DNA from: Enoplolaimus lenunculus
Lineage: Eukaryota; Nematoda; Enoplea; Enoplida; Thoracostomopsidae
Direction: 5' to 3'
Length of the DNA: 64,000 bases
Assembly: GCA_030248215.1 (NCBI GenBank)
Contig: JASANG010003699.1
Location: 1-64,000, forward strand
Of the stretch, positions 47,225 through 59,039 are shown in pieces. How positions within the stretch are numbered: position 1 is the stretch's first letter; each line of letters begins with the position of its first letter. A program made the position numbers and the translations under genes. The notes under the pieces were generated by a model. That model worked only from the letters and a program-made list of their open reading frames with translations, was not told where the DNA came from and ran no database searches.

Positions 47225-47551
47225 TGTAAAGAAAGTTATTTCTTTTGATTGCACCGATCGAGCTTGCTTTACTTCGTTGACCACATTTCCACAGAGTATG
47301 ATTGAAATCAGATGATGTTTATTAGACGAAACACATTTATACTTCTAGTTAGTAAACTGCCATTTTCCATGTAAAGATTCGCGAAACTGAATTTATTTTT
47401 TGAGTTATACAACTTTCACGACAACATTCTTACAAACGAACTTAACTTTTTAAAATAAACTACAAATTACAAAATGAATTCAATTCTTTACTTATAAAAA
47501 TGTTTTTTTTTTCGAAATTTAGAAATTTTAAAACTTTATTCAAGCCTGACA
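47225..47551 (-). repeat. 5' LTR of the Ty3/gypsy element
   Basis: 327 bp, TG...CA ends; contains an AATAAAG-type signal near its start on the minus strand. Flanked outside by GTATT. Confidence 0.92.
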
Positions 47552-47689
47552 GTATTTTATTTCTTTGATTTTTTACAAGGAATGTATGTAAATATAATTT
47601 ATTTTTAGTTTTGTCGCTTCAGTTTGATGCAAAAATATTGGCCTTGTATAACGCGTTACGGTTGATCTCAATTTGCGATTGAATTCACG

Positions 47690-48036
47690 CAGCAACGAAA
47701 CTACAAACCATAAAACGCTTCAAGAAGCAAATTAAATTTCAAAACGGTTTCAATTTCCCGCAGCTATCGATTTTTCAAACTCAAGTAGTTAATTGATAAG
47801 ATTACTAGATGTTCAATTTACCATTAGCGATTTTTAAAACAAGGGCAATGGGAAATTCTGCCATTTTCCAAATTCAATTTCCACTTTGCCTTGACCCCTC
47901 AATTACCAAAGTGAAAATTGAAAAACAAGCATAACGTTTAGCAATTTAATGATATTGTTCCTTGAATTTACAGTTTACAATTTCAATTGTGATATTGTCC
48001 CCAAAAAGGTTGAAATTCTGCAACTCGAAGTTCAAA
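47690..48036 (-). mobile_element. Fragment of the large TIR element H
   Basis: The reverse complement of 53010-53340 (blocks GCGATTTTTAAAACAAGGGC, CAATTTCAATTGTGATATTG). No termini. It abuts the MITE that follows. Confidence 0.7.
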
Positions 48037-48039
48037 TAA

Positions 48040-48531
48040 TGGATCATCCACGTTAAAATGCACGCGCCGATGTAATAAATGGTCCACCCACACCATTTGG
48101 AACAGCATCGAAATACATATCCTAGCTGGAGGCAAGATACAGTTTCATAGCAGTACTTAGATACTGGTGATTGTCTAAACTCCGTCGAAAGGGACTCTGG
48201 ATGAATACATGTTGTCTGTAGGATGTCAGGACATTACGTTAGTGCACGCGCACACATATAAAAACACAAGCTGCGCACACATATTCACGCGCATAATTCA
48301 ACAAAAAAACTGAGTCCCATCCGAGGGAATATGGTCAATAACAGTTCCTGATAAGGATGTCAGGACAAGTAAATATTTGTGCCCAGACCACATTCATTGT
48401 CTAAAAGTTCAGACAATGACATACTGACATCTCACGCAGTGTATAAAGAGAGTGGGTAGGGACAACGCGGGCACCCAAAAGGGAGGGACATTTTTTCACA
48501 TATGTGCGTGCATTTTAACGTGGATGACCCA
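48040..48531 (+). mobile_element. PIF/Harbinger-like MITE, 492 bp
   Basis: TIRs TGGATCATCCACGTTAAAAT and complement ...ATTTTAACGTGGATGACCCA; TAA duplicated at both flanks. Sister copy of 22830-23322. Confidence 0.85.
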
Positions 48532-48569
48532 TAAACAGGCAGGATGAGAGTTGCTAGAAGTGATGTTTA

Positions 48570-49602
48570 ATGGTCCACCCATGTCACAAGGTTAATATTT
48601 TGAGGTCACCTTTTGTCCTTCAATATCATATGATATTCGATATATTGTCAGGGAATGTCACTGATATATTTTCAAATGTCTGATAATTGAAGTAACATAC
48701 CCAAATTGTCCTGTTGAATATCATATGTAACTAGAATTTGAAATTTGAATTTTTGAATTATGACGCTGTTTTTCTGAGCGATTTTGTGTCGGAAATGAAT
48801 TTGCAGACGTGTATTTGGTATTTTATACATATCTGTGCCTCTGCCGTCCGACTTTTCATTATTGTCAGTCACACGTTACTAAAAGCACTCTGCGCACGCG
48901 CACCGTCCTACAGTATAGTTAGCTAAATAAATGTTCGCCGCTACTTGAACTACAAAAGCGGACAAAGTGCATTAAAAATTCGATCATTTTTGAGCCCCGA
49001 TACCAGATATACTCCAGTCCAGCTCAGAACTTCACTTTTACAAACATTTTAAAAGATTTCGCGTATATTAGGTGCTTTTAAAGTTTGTGGCATGTATAAG
49101 AACTAACACTTAAAACTTTAGCTAGCTACATCTTTATTGCCACATAAATTTTGTCCGCACACCGTTGCGCTGAACTCATAAATGTCTGTTTATTAGCTAT
49201 GTCACCAGTGGATAAAACGTAAGACTAGTAGACGATATGGACGTCCGTACCTTTCCAGCAGAACAGGGTGGACTTTATTTGTGCGCAACCTACAAACGGT
49301 AACGTGTGAGTGACGTAATTTATTAGCTACCGAAGGTTACACTGTCTCGCTGAATATCGTATGATATTCGCTGTAATTTTGGAATATCATATGATTTTCG
49401 CATAAATGTTCCTTATTATCACGCGATATTCCGACTCATGTACACGTTGATCTTCTGAGAGCGGTGTTTTGTAAGTAAATGTCATATGACATTTGAGTTT
49501 TGTCTTTTCACCCGATATGAGTGCTCGAAATTTAACGTTGACGTCGAATCAAAATGGGACAAACTGTGTCCCGCCTGCCACGGTTATAACGTGAACCCCG
49601 CA
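48570..49602 (+). mobile_element. ATATCATATGATAT-type TIR element (L4)
   Basis: ATCATATGATATTC palindromes at both ends of the stretch; ends GTTATAACGTGAACCCCGCA followed by TTA. The left boundary is approximate. Confidence 0.5.
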
Positions 49603-49728
49603 TTAACTATAAACTATTGTGTAACTCAGTTGTCTATATAATCGTCCGGTTGTATCTCAGCTTTTCATACATATGTTGTGTGTTCAATCATAAACCTGTT
49701 CTCAACATTCCTACTATCTTTTTAGCTG

Positions 49729-50142
49729 ATGGAAAAGTTTCTTTTGCACATTAATCATTTAAACATGAGAGCTTCAAACATACTTTATCTAAAATGGTTA
49801 TTATCTCGCTTTCGTATTTCACACCAACTAATACAACCTACCCGTTTAAAAACAATAATACGGTCCCTCGTGGTTTCAATTTCCATATACCTCCATTGGA
49901 ATACAAATTATCATAATCAAAATTATCAATTATACCAGTCAAGTATGTTAAATCTACTTGCTATTTCTCTTGATCTCGTATTTTCATCCATAACTGTCCC
50001 AGAATATTTTGCCCGTTCCATTGTCCTATGTCGCAACTTGTTTGATCTTATATATTGTCACCAATTCCCCAATATTGATCCTACTCAGCTGCCTCCGCTA
50101 TCAACGCATTGTCGGGTCCAATTAATGCTGCACGAACGTTAG
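49729..50142 (+). CDS. Unrecognised open frame, 137 codons
   Basis: I do not recognise the product (MEKFLLHINHLNMRASN...). It is rich in Leu, Ile, His, Asn and Tyr. A pyrimidine tract and CTTTTTAG lie just before the ATG, so it could be a terminal exon. In AT-rich sequence a frame this long can arise by chance. From 50143 to 50626 nothing else is seen. Confidence 0.15.
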   Translation: MEKFLLHINHLNMRASNILYLKWLLSRFRISHQLIQPTRLKTIIRSLVVSISIYLHWNTNYHNQNYQLYQSSMLNLLAISLDLVFSSITVPEYFARSIVLCRNLFDLIYCHQFPNIDPTQLPPLSTHCRVQLMLHER

Positions 50143-51489
50143 GTAGTTCGTGAACTTTGCTTGTAGACCAACGTTTACAACAGATCTCGCATTGGTGATC
50201 CTTTTGCTTTTGTTGTACCTATTAATAGTTTTACCAAGTCGTTTTTCGACCAATGTTAAACGATATTATAATTTTCACTTATGCTGAGCCGCTCTACTCT
50301 TACTTCCTGTACCAAACGCCGAAAGGGGTACCTGTTAAACAAAGACTAAAATTCCTCGGAGTCAATAGGTCTGCGTGATGAAAACTTAACATCTGGTATA
50401 AGGTACTGTACCAAATAAAAAATATTTGAACATACAGTTTGGTCTGGGTAAGTAACTTGATTGTTATCATTAAGTTTTAAATTTTTTATGTTATTTAACA
50501 TCAATTTAGCTTTATTATGTAAGTTTTAGGAAACAAAAACAACAAATCAGATTCTTTTGATTCAAAGACTGTTTACTTTGTTCTTTATGGGTTTAACTTC
50601 ATCCTGTAAACCACTATTTTTAATTATGGGTCATCCACGTTATACTGTCTACGCTACTGTAAAAAATTGTCCCCACTTACGAGCCCCTCACTTTGTAGTT
50701 GTAGTGTTACTAAATGACATGTCCAAATGTCACCCATATCCTGTATAGACCTTCCGGACAACTCGCATACTCTCCAAACAGCCTATACTTTGTCACATTG
50801 CCGTCCATACCCATGCTACACTGTCAATGCGTCATATGAAGGACAACTGTTTTGTCCCGAGTCTGTCAGAACAGACTCTGTTTAGTCATCTAAAGAGTCT
50901 GTTTCAAGGGAATCTGTTTTACAGAGTCTGTTTGAAGAGACTATTGTAGAGCTTAATATTGAGTATGCCGCAACCACGGGCGAAAGAAGGGTGCAACTAC
51001 CGTTGGGCTTGGTGTCCGACGTTAAAGGGTTCCTACTCGCCCGTCCTCCCCTGGGGGACAACAGTGTAGGGTTCCGGAGCTATATACTTACACCCCAGCC
51101 GCCGCCCCCCCCCTCACCGGTCACGACAAAATTTCGACAGGGACACCGGGGTTTAACTTTCTGGTATACCAGAGTTATTATATTCTAACCTGCTCTGCTT
51201 GAATGGGGCGGGTCGTTCTCTTACAAGTTATCTTTTACCGGCAAAAACCTTCCTGCCCCCTCTTTTAAAAATTACTGGTTGCAGTTAATTTTTAAGAAAG
51301 TAAAATTTTTAGAACACTGCAACGTTTTTAAAACAAGCCCTAGTTACGGGCTGTGGACTGTCAACAAGCTCTTTTTCGGACGTCCCGATGTCAGACACTG
51401 TGTCCAGACAGTGTCTAATTTGTCCTTAGTCCCTTCGAAGGGACTACTGCCAAAACGAACTAGCTAGGTACACCTTGTGTAAAGTCTTA

Positions 51490-53422
51490 TGCGTCATCCA
51501 TTTTATCGTGTGCCCGCCGTGTGGAAAATTGACGCAACCATTTCCAAGTACGGTTTTGAAAAACGCGTCAGGAAGGAAATTTAATTTGAAAAAATTGGTC
51601 TAGTGGGAAATTGAGACAATTTACAAACCGTACTAGTAAATTGAAATGATATTTTGAGTGTCGATTTCCCAATAGGGAATTTAAATAGGACAGCAGTAGG
51701 AAATTGAGACATTTTTAAAACTTAAATAGGAAATTGATAAGCTAAATTTGCTGTCGAAAAGGAAATTGAAAAGTCACCAAAACTGCAGTGGGAAATGGGC
51801 ACCCAAATTTCAGTTTCAATTTCCCTCACGGTAGTTGAAAATCAGCAGGGCAGTGGGAAAGTGAAAAAATCATAAAAGCGGAAACACTGCGGTAGGTACA
51901 TGACCTTTGACCTCCAATTTCAACGGTTTAATATACCTGTTAAAATGTATTATACGTTTATATTTTCTTTCTATCTGCATATTCATGTTTATGTATATGT
52001 GATGATTTGACATAGCCATGAGCCAGAGATGCGTGCAGTTTACAACTGAATTTATTCTAAATATTCGATTTTGAATGGGGTAAATATTGCATACGTAATG
52101 TTAGGCATAAACCAGGCCTTGAATTGGGGCAGATTAAAAGCTGATTCAAATAGACTACGTTCGTTCTGACATGTACAAAGAGCTAGAAACCAGGATAAGA
52201 CGCCGTTTAGGGTGGTAGATTGCCGTATTTAGTGAATTGAGTTAACAAAACTGCCGTTAAAGTAGCTTTCAGAGCTGATAGTACGTTGTTCTCGAGAGAA
52301 CAACTGAACCTGTTTTTACATCGTTGCGTTGTAGCTGGTATTATACTTTTTTTGATACGGTGTCATTTTGGTTACCAGCTCTACAAGAAACAGTTTACAT
52401 TGAAATCTTAAAAAGTTCGGTGTATTTTCAGTTTGCCCCATATGCCTAACACTTCAACCAGATCGAAATAAATAACATTTCTGATTTTTGTATTTAAATT
52501 CGTAATTTATGCTATTTTACACGCTTACATTAGCATTGTTTTTGTCCAAGTTTTTTTACTGAATTAATTCAATATATCAAGTATGCACATGCTAATGACA
52601 GTGAATAAAACCTATGTACTGTACTGACCCAAATAAAAAGAGGAGAAAATAGTCTGATTTTGGAGTCTATAAGTCAATACTTCTTCATTTCTTTCATTAG
52701 AGTCCGTAAATGGATAGGGTACAATATTAATGATTTTATTATTGTAACTACCCGAATAAGAGGGTGTGATAAGGGGGTCCAAATTTCAACTTAGGAGGCC
52801 CATCACATTCAATTTCTACTTTCAATTTCAGTCGCACAATTTCAACCTTGCGACTTGGGCGGCCCATAAAACATTTCTAGAAACTCTCCAAAATTTCAAC
52901 TTAGGAGGCCCATCACATTCAGTTCCTACTTTCAATTTCAATCGCACAATTTCAACCTTGCGACTTGGGTGGCCCATCAAACATCATTTCTAGAAACTGT
53001 CATTCTGACCTTCAATTTGAACTTTGAGTTGCAAAATTTCACCCTTTTTGGGGACAATATCACAACTGAAATTGTAAACTGTAAATTCAATTTTCGATAA
53101 CAGGGACAATATCGTTAAATTGGCAAACGTTATGCTTCTCTTTCAATTTCCACTTTGGTAATTGCAGTGTCAAGGCAAAGCGGAAATTGAATTTGGAAAA
53201 TGGCGCAATTTCCCATTGCCCTTGTTTAAAAAATCGCTAGTGGTAAATTGAAGATCAAATAATGTTATCAATTAACTACTTGAGTTTAAAAAATCGATAG
53301 CTGTGGGAAATTGAAACAGTTTTGAAATTCAATTTCCTTTTTGAAGCGTTTTTCAAAACCGTACTTGGAAATGGTTGCGTCAATTTTCCACACGGCGGGC
53401 ACACGATAAAATGGATGACGCA
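51490..53422 (+). mobile_element. Nested TIR element with 77-bp inverted repeats (H)
   Basis: 1933 bp. TIRs TGCGTCATCCATTTTATCGT... and its complement at 53346-53422 match almost perfectly over about 77 bp; flanked by TTA (51487-51489, 53423-53425). The interior is made of AATTTCC/GGAAATT-rich blocks and has no coding frame. Same TTA target as the others, but a different family. Confidence 0.85.
52780..53002 (+). repeat. Tandem duplication of about 112 bp inside H
   Basis: Two copies of AATTTCAACTTAGGAGGCCC...CCTTGCGACTTGGG, then ACATTTCTAGAAACT. Confidence 0.8.
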
Positions 53423-53655
53423 TTAACATTGTAAGAACAATGTCGTTTTGTCCAGCCCTTGAAACCAGGGGTGTGGACAATTTTTTACAGTAGCGTAGAC
53501 AGTATTACGTGGATGACCCATTACGTCAAGCCATCTCACGGGAACAACTGCCATTTTACGTGCCATAATGTTTATTAAAACATCTAATCAAAAAGTTGAC
53601 GGTACAAGGTGTCAATAACTTTTTCTTCTTTTGCATATATACTCGTATACTAGCG

Positions 53656-53817
53656 ATGCTTTTAAGAACTTTCCGTTTACTTTTAGTGCTTTGTATGTCA
53701 TTGTACGCATTCTCAGTAAATGCTCTAACTAATGATATTGGTGCTACTATAATTACAACTGTAACCACTTTAGCTGGCGATTCACTGAAGAACCGTAATA
53801 TGATAAGGCTTCTTTAA
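53656..53817 (+). CDS. Possible small secreted peptide frame
   Basis: From the ATG at 53656: MLLRTFRLLLVLCMSLYAFS then VNA, which looks like a signal peptide. About 30 residues follow (LTNDIGATIITTVTTLAGDS...), ending at a stop. No family recognised, no TATA or splice evidence, no paralog in the window. Chance is a real alternative. Confidence 0.2.
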   Translation: MLLRTFRLLLVLCMSLYAFSVNALTNDIGATIITTVTTLAGDSLKNRNMIRLL

Positions 53818-54103
53818 ATATTACGCGACATTTTAAGCTCCTTGATGTTACTTTAAGCCTTTAAGAATACACAACCATTTGCTCATAACCTGGCAAAATG
53901 TCTTGTCTAACTCTAAGTATATCTTCAGTTGTAGCTTTGAAGTCTAAAAACAAATATCCACATGGTAACAGAGTTGTCTGTTGGAAAGTACTGGACAAAA
54001 ATGTTGGTTTGGTAGGCCACATTTGCCTTCATAATGCCTGTATCATAGACTGGTCCCGAAAATTTCAAAACAACACCATGTAGTGTGCATTCCCAGTTAT
54101 GGT

Positions 54104-55055
54104 TAGAGTTGCAACATTTAAAGATAAATACTCAGACCCGGACCCGGACCCAGATTTTTCTGGAAGAAAAGCCCGGACCCGGACCCCCCGGAACTTTAAG
54201 AATGCAAACTCGGACCCGGACCCGGGTTTATTTTCCGAACAAACCCGGGCCCGGAATTTTTATTACTTAAAACTAAACATGATCCTAATTTTTTAAAGAT
54301 AGGAAAGAATTTCTGTCTCTATCTATTTCAAAATGGCTCAGTATTTTAATTATTAATGGTCAGTATGCAATGCGAAGTGACTAATGTCATATAAGCATTT
54401 TTCACAGGTTCCTGGATGTTGAAGCAATCGTTAACCAAGCAATCTTTGACTTAGGCGATAGATACTAAACTTAAGTTAAATGTCAAATTACTAACTTAAA
54501 ATGAGACATGTCACGTCTCTGAATCCCGACCATTCCAACCGTTCTTAATTGAGCATTCGTAATCGTAACCCATGTATATCTGCTTACGTTAAATTACTCA
54601 ACAAAGGTGAAGCCTGTTGACCAACTTTTTCCTCCTGCAGCTTGCTTTTACGTACGACATGCAATAGTTGTGTTAAGAGACATGTTAGGTGTGTTTTGTT
54701 TCTAATGTATGCGTAAGTGTTTCACACAGTTAGTGTTAATTGTGCAACTAATATATTTTAGGTACGATACAGTTACTATTCAGAATGTAGGCGTGGGATG
54801 TTAATAAAATCACTAAGCTAATTTTGTTCCGGTTATTTTGTCCGGGTGTTTTTGCAATGCCCGGACCCGGAATAATTTGTTATAAAAACCCGGACCCGGA
54901 ATAATTTGTTATAAAAACCCGGACCCGTATGCGGAATTTATTGAAGCGAAAACCCGGACCCGGATCCGGACCGGAATCTTTTGGCAAAAATTGCCGGAAT
55001 AACTAGAATACCCGGACCCGGACCAGGACCGGACCAGGACCCGGATGCAACTCTA
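54104..55055 (+). mobile_element. hAT-like non-autonomous element with CCCGGACCCGGA arrays
   Basis: 952 bp. Begins TAGAGTTGCAAC and ends GATGCAACTCTA; flanked by a perfect 8-bp duplication GTTATGGT (54096-54103 and 55056-55063). TAGAG-type ends with 8-bp duplications fit the hAT superfamily. Just inside each end lie arrays of CCCGGA units (54135-54255, 54855-55050). No transposase. Confidence 0.85.
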
Positions 55056-55407
55056 GTTATGGTACGCATGTATTTACTTTCATGGTATAGATTCTAAGTC
55101 ACGAATACTGTGCTGAGTTTATTGTGCCTCCACGTGAAAATGCGGCTGCTAATTTTTTATCGTTAGACGCTTCCAGCATTAAATCATCAAGAAAGTCTGT
55201 CCTTGGTTGTAAGAAATTCTGCAGGTTACCCTCAAATATCTCCAAGTTTAGTATCTCAGCTAACATTCTCGCGTATATATCTTGAAAAATACTATAACAG
55301 TATAGGATTCTGTTAACTTTCCGGTCAAAAATTTGTGGTTCAGCAATCGGTAGATTGTATATTGAGTTTTTCCTCTACCAGTCTGACCACTCAAGATACA
55401 TATGTGT

Positions 55408-55493
55408 AGCGGGGGGCTGTCTGAAAATTTTAACAATACCCCCTTTTAAAATTTAGAAAAATTTCATGCCTATGCTACTGTTCCGCCCCTGCA
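55408..55493 (+). repeat. 86-bp direct repeat, first copy
   Basis: GTAGCGGGGGGCTGTCTGAA...CTGTTCCGCCCCTG recurs almost unchanged at 56794-56879, 1386 bp away. Direct orientation and near identity suggest a segmental duplication or the ends of an unrecognised element. Confidence 0.85.
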
Positions 55494-55829
55494 TGTAATC
55501 GTTTTAGCTTTATAATGGAGCAACAGCTGATATACATGTTGACGAACATAGACAGCATGGTAAGGGATTTGTATGGTGTTTGAATTAATTGTTCTGATTA
55601 GCGGGATCAAAAAAGTTGTTAACTTGCAGTGACTGTAGATGTATATCTTCGATTATAATGTGCAAGGCAACTATGTACATATCTATAACTTATACATAAA
55701 ACAAAGAAAAGAAGAGAAAAAATTTCTTTTGGTGTAAAAAAAGTATTTTGGGTTTTATTAATTTAAAAAAATTGGAAAAAAACCTTTTTACTCAATGTGT
55801 CTCTATGTACATGCAGTAACTAATGTTGT

Positions 55830-56620
55830 ACTTTTGTAGATGATATTTGGTCATCCTTCCCGAACAGTTTTGAACACGTCGATTAGCTTTGTAAAGATGT
55901 AATGTTGTTAGTTATTACGAAAACATTGAATCCCGCAAGGAAGCCATAATGTTGTCAAACATTACCAATGCTGTATATATCACTTTAATGTAATATACAT
56001 TTCATTTATTTCAGGGGTGATCATATCATTTTTATTCCAGCAAGTTCTTAAAAAGTTAGTATACAGCTACGTTATAGTGAACCTACTTATATGTTGCTGA
56101 ATCACGATCGGATTTGATGAATTTTAAAAAGGTGTTGACATGTGTAGAAATAGAAAGTTTAGCTTATCCAGTGTGAGTTTTAATTCGAGTATGTACAATT
56201 GTAAATTATGTAAAACAACTGAAAAAAGTATAAAAACAATCAAAACTAATAATAATTTTAGTTTGAGCTATTAGCTAATTTATGGAAATTTTTTTGATAT
56301 ATCTAATTGTTGTCGCCGTAAGGCAGCCAATGTATTTTCATTCATCTAACATGATTTTTACGGACTGTTTAAATCTTATGTTGTATAATCGTTGATGTAT
56401 TTTAGGCATTCTTACTCAACAGTTAGAGAGTTAGTATATACTTGGGTTCGGTGTATAAACAGTGTTATCATATTTTTAGAAAACTTAGCTTTCCGTAAGG
56501 AAGCCTCTAGTGTCTCAAATGCAAAAAAACTTTGTCTATAAGTTAATATTATTATTGTTTTATTTTTAGGAATTCTTATTTCAGGAAGTTCAGTTGATTA
56601 CTGCTACAGTTAAGTGATTA
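55830..56620 (+). repeat. Diverged tandem units between the 86-bp repeats
   Basis: Three to four units share TATTTyAGG...ATTCTTA...CAG-AAGTT(A/C)...TTAGTATA and GTAAGGAAGCC. Weak but consistent order, period about 200-400 bp. Confidence 0.4.
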
Positions 56621-56793
56621 AGCAGATGGCGAAGAATTATTGAACAGCAGGCCAATATTTAGTGATGTGCCTCGAATCATGTCCGTAACACCTTGACTGT
56701 GGTTGGTAAGTGTATTTTTAAGGTTGTTTTTTGTTATAGGAAGGAATTTAGGTTAACTCGCAGGACCTAGTTTAGAATAAAGTGAGGAGAGTG

Positions 56794-56879
56794 TAGCGGG
56801 GGGCTGTCTGAAAATTTTAACAATACCCCTTTTTAAAATTTAGAAAAATTTCATGCCTATGCTACTGTTCCGCCCCTGT
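56794..56879 (+). repeat. 86-bp direct repeat, second copy
   Basis: Near-identical partner of 55408-55493. Confidence 0.85.
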
Positions 56880-57739
56880 TTTAAACATTGGCCCCCTTTT
56901 TCAAACGCGAAAAATTTGAATGTTTACCCAATCTATTGATTTTTTGCTCGTCTCCCCCTTCTTGATTTTTGAAATAATCTGGAATTTTGTTTTAAAATTT
57001 TTTATGTGTATGTATGTAGCGATATGTACGCTGGATATATTGTTGTTCTTGTTGTTTTGTTGTTTTATATTGTAGTTGGTGGTGGTGTTGTAACTTAGGT
57101 GCAGCGCTCTGAATTTTACTTTACAGCGTTGCACCTGGTACATTGAGCATACACAGGCAGACGTATAGGGCGGCACTCGGATGATATGTTAGCTTGCAGC
57201 AATTTTAAAATATTTTAAGTAAATCTGCATTACTCGGGCATGCATGGGTGCGAATACTTGTAATAAAGCGAATCCGAATAAAACGTGATTTAAAAAATTA
57301 TTACCTCCTTACGGATAGTTTTCATAAAAGTGTGGATGCTTATATTTGTGCAGAATGAATTTTTTTCTTAAAGTACTATCGATTACCCTTTTTTGAACAA
57401 TAATAGAAAATGGTTTTTCTTACAATTTAAACACACTCGAAACCCCTGAGAAGTCAAAATAGTGGGTTTTGTGGATTTCTGAAAATTTATCGAGCAATAT
57501 TTTGTTTTGAAACCAAGGGTTTTGGGTCAAAACATAAACTTTTAGAGTTTTTAGGGGTTTTAAAAGTTCAAAAACTGTTCTAAAAACTTAATTTCGACGA
57601 CAAAACAGGTTTTTTGTGAATTTTATTTTACTTGCACAATTTCTGAGAAAACTTTGGTTAATCACGAGATCGATGGTATGCGCAGAATCTGTAAAGATTC
57701 CATAGTTTTTCATCTGTTGCAATTAACCTTTAAAACAGC

Positions 57740-57785
57740 GGGTATATAAGTGCTTGGCACAAGTAGTCAGGAGAGAGAAGGTATT
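57740..57785 (+). promoter_or_regulatory. TATA-box-like promoter
   Basis: GCGGGTATATAAGTGCTTGG, then CACAAGTAGTCAGGAGAG about 25 bp later, the layout of a TATA box and start site. No open frame follows, so it may be the promoter of a non-coding unit or of a mobile element. Confidence 0.35.
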
Positions 57786-58754
57786 TGGGGAAGTGCTGTT
57801 GAATTGCATCGAGGATTTACTAACGCCGGTTTGCTTGAACTATCTGTACTTCATTACGCGGCTGTTAAGGTTCACTGGTTTTAATTTTACTTGTAAGAGG
57901 CGCTTTTGATCTGGCATATTTAGAGAATAGTGTGTGTTTGAGTAATTACTAATTGATTTGAATTGACGAAACGCGAGTAACGCGTGTGTATTTTGAACTG
58001 AATTTTGGGTGCGCGCTTCGAAGCGAAATTTTGGTGAATAGTTAAGCTGTTAAAGCTTGCAACTGAAATTTTTTTGGTATACCTAAAGAATATGTGGTTG
58101 CCGAGTATTTTACTGGTGAGCCGCGCAGATTTTGAGTTGTGTACGAGAAATTCTGATCCTGAAAAGGTATCATATTTGCCTATTTTATTATTAAAAACAA
58201 CGGAATCGTGTATTCGAGCGATATTATGTGATATTGGTCTAGTGTTTGTGTGAAACGAACATACTAATTAATTTTTGGGAACCTGTTGCTACTGGGCTGA
58301 ACTAAAAATCTTGTTGAAGTTTCACCGTAACTTGGAAGAAATTTTGATGATAACTTTTGCGACATTGAGTAGAGTAGTTGTCTAGGGATTGAAATTGTCG
58401 ATCAACAGTGGTTTTATTGATCTATTAGTAATACAACCTGTAAGGGAATCGTATATGTTCCTCCAATCATTATATTTTTGGGTGACAGCGGTACGTATTA
58501 ATTTTGCGTCAAAGGGTTTCTGATATTCATAGAAGTTCTGGAGTGTGTACGTGTTCCATTTTGGGCGTGGGAGTAGTGACTTTAATTGATTTGTCGAGTG
58601 CACTGTACTATTTTTTGTGAGAAATATAGCGTTTTCTCTGCTTTGGTAACCACGAACTTAGGACGGTGTTTCACGGAGTGCCGACCGACTTGAATTGCAA
58701 TTAAGTTCGCTGTTACATGTGAATGGTAGCACAAATGGTAAAAGTAGTTTATTA

Positions 58755-59030
58755 TGGGTCATCCACGTAATACTGTGAACGCTACTGTAAAAAAATTGCC
58801 ACACACGTGGTTCTAAGAGCGGGACAAAACGACGATGTTCTTAACCTATAAAGTCTTAACAGAAGGTGTAATTACTTAGCGGGATTTAGCAGCCGCTCCT
58901 TAGAAGGAACTAACGACAATGTAGGCACTGTCTGGACACTGTGTTTGACAATAAGAGTTCCTTCGAACAGACACTGTATAATCGTAAAACAAACTACTAT
59001 CGCACAAACTTTGTGTTATGAAATTTAGCA
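58755..59030 (+). mobile_element. PIF/Harbinger-like MITE, right end missing
   Basis: Left TIR TGGGTCATCCACGTAATACT preceded by TTA; interior matches the first half of 19717-20244 (GCGGGACAAAACGAC, CCTTCGAACAGAC). The right half is absent. Confidence 0.7.
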
Positions 59031-59039
59031 CATATATGA

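Larger units (their letters stand above)
40100..47551 (-). mobile_element. Ty3/gypsy LTR retrotransposon with NADAR-SGNH accessory ORF
   Basis: A complete insertion of 7452 bp: LTRs at both ends, a 5-bp target duplication GTATT (40095-40099 and 47552-47556), a primer site beginning TGGCGCCCAGCAACGG directly after the 5' LTR and a polypurine tract AAGGGGAGGAA before the 3' LTR. In order: gag with a CCHC knuckle, protease, reverse transcriptase, RNase H, integrase (the Ty3/gypsy order), then an unusual accessory frame. The LTRs differ at about a dozen positions by eye (roughly 96% alike), so the insertion is fairly recent. The coding part is broken in several places and holds one nested TIR element. 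It lies upstream of gene 2, about 0.9 kb from its start. Confidence 0.92.
50627..53520 (+). mobile_element. PIF/Harbinger-like TIR element split by a nested element (G)
   Basis: Left TIR TGGGTCATCCACGTTATACT and right ...AGTATTACGTGGATGACCCA, TTA on both outer flanks (50624-50626, 53521-53523). The termini match the element at 19717. Left arm 50627-51489, right arm 53423-53520, with H between them. The left arm contains an unusual C-rich stretch (51050-51120). Confidence 0.8.
55056..58754. other. Unassigned AT-rich stretch
   Basis: No gene recognised on either strand. It holds a pair of 86-bp direct repeats, a set of diverged tandem units and a TATA-like promoter near 57745. A minus-strand frame at 58382-58603 has no recognisable domain. 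Confidence 0.5.

Noticed and set aside
54085-54296. Two Pro/Asp-rich frames near 54.1 kb
   Set aside because: They read the CCCGGA arrays of the hAT-like element, not a gene.
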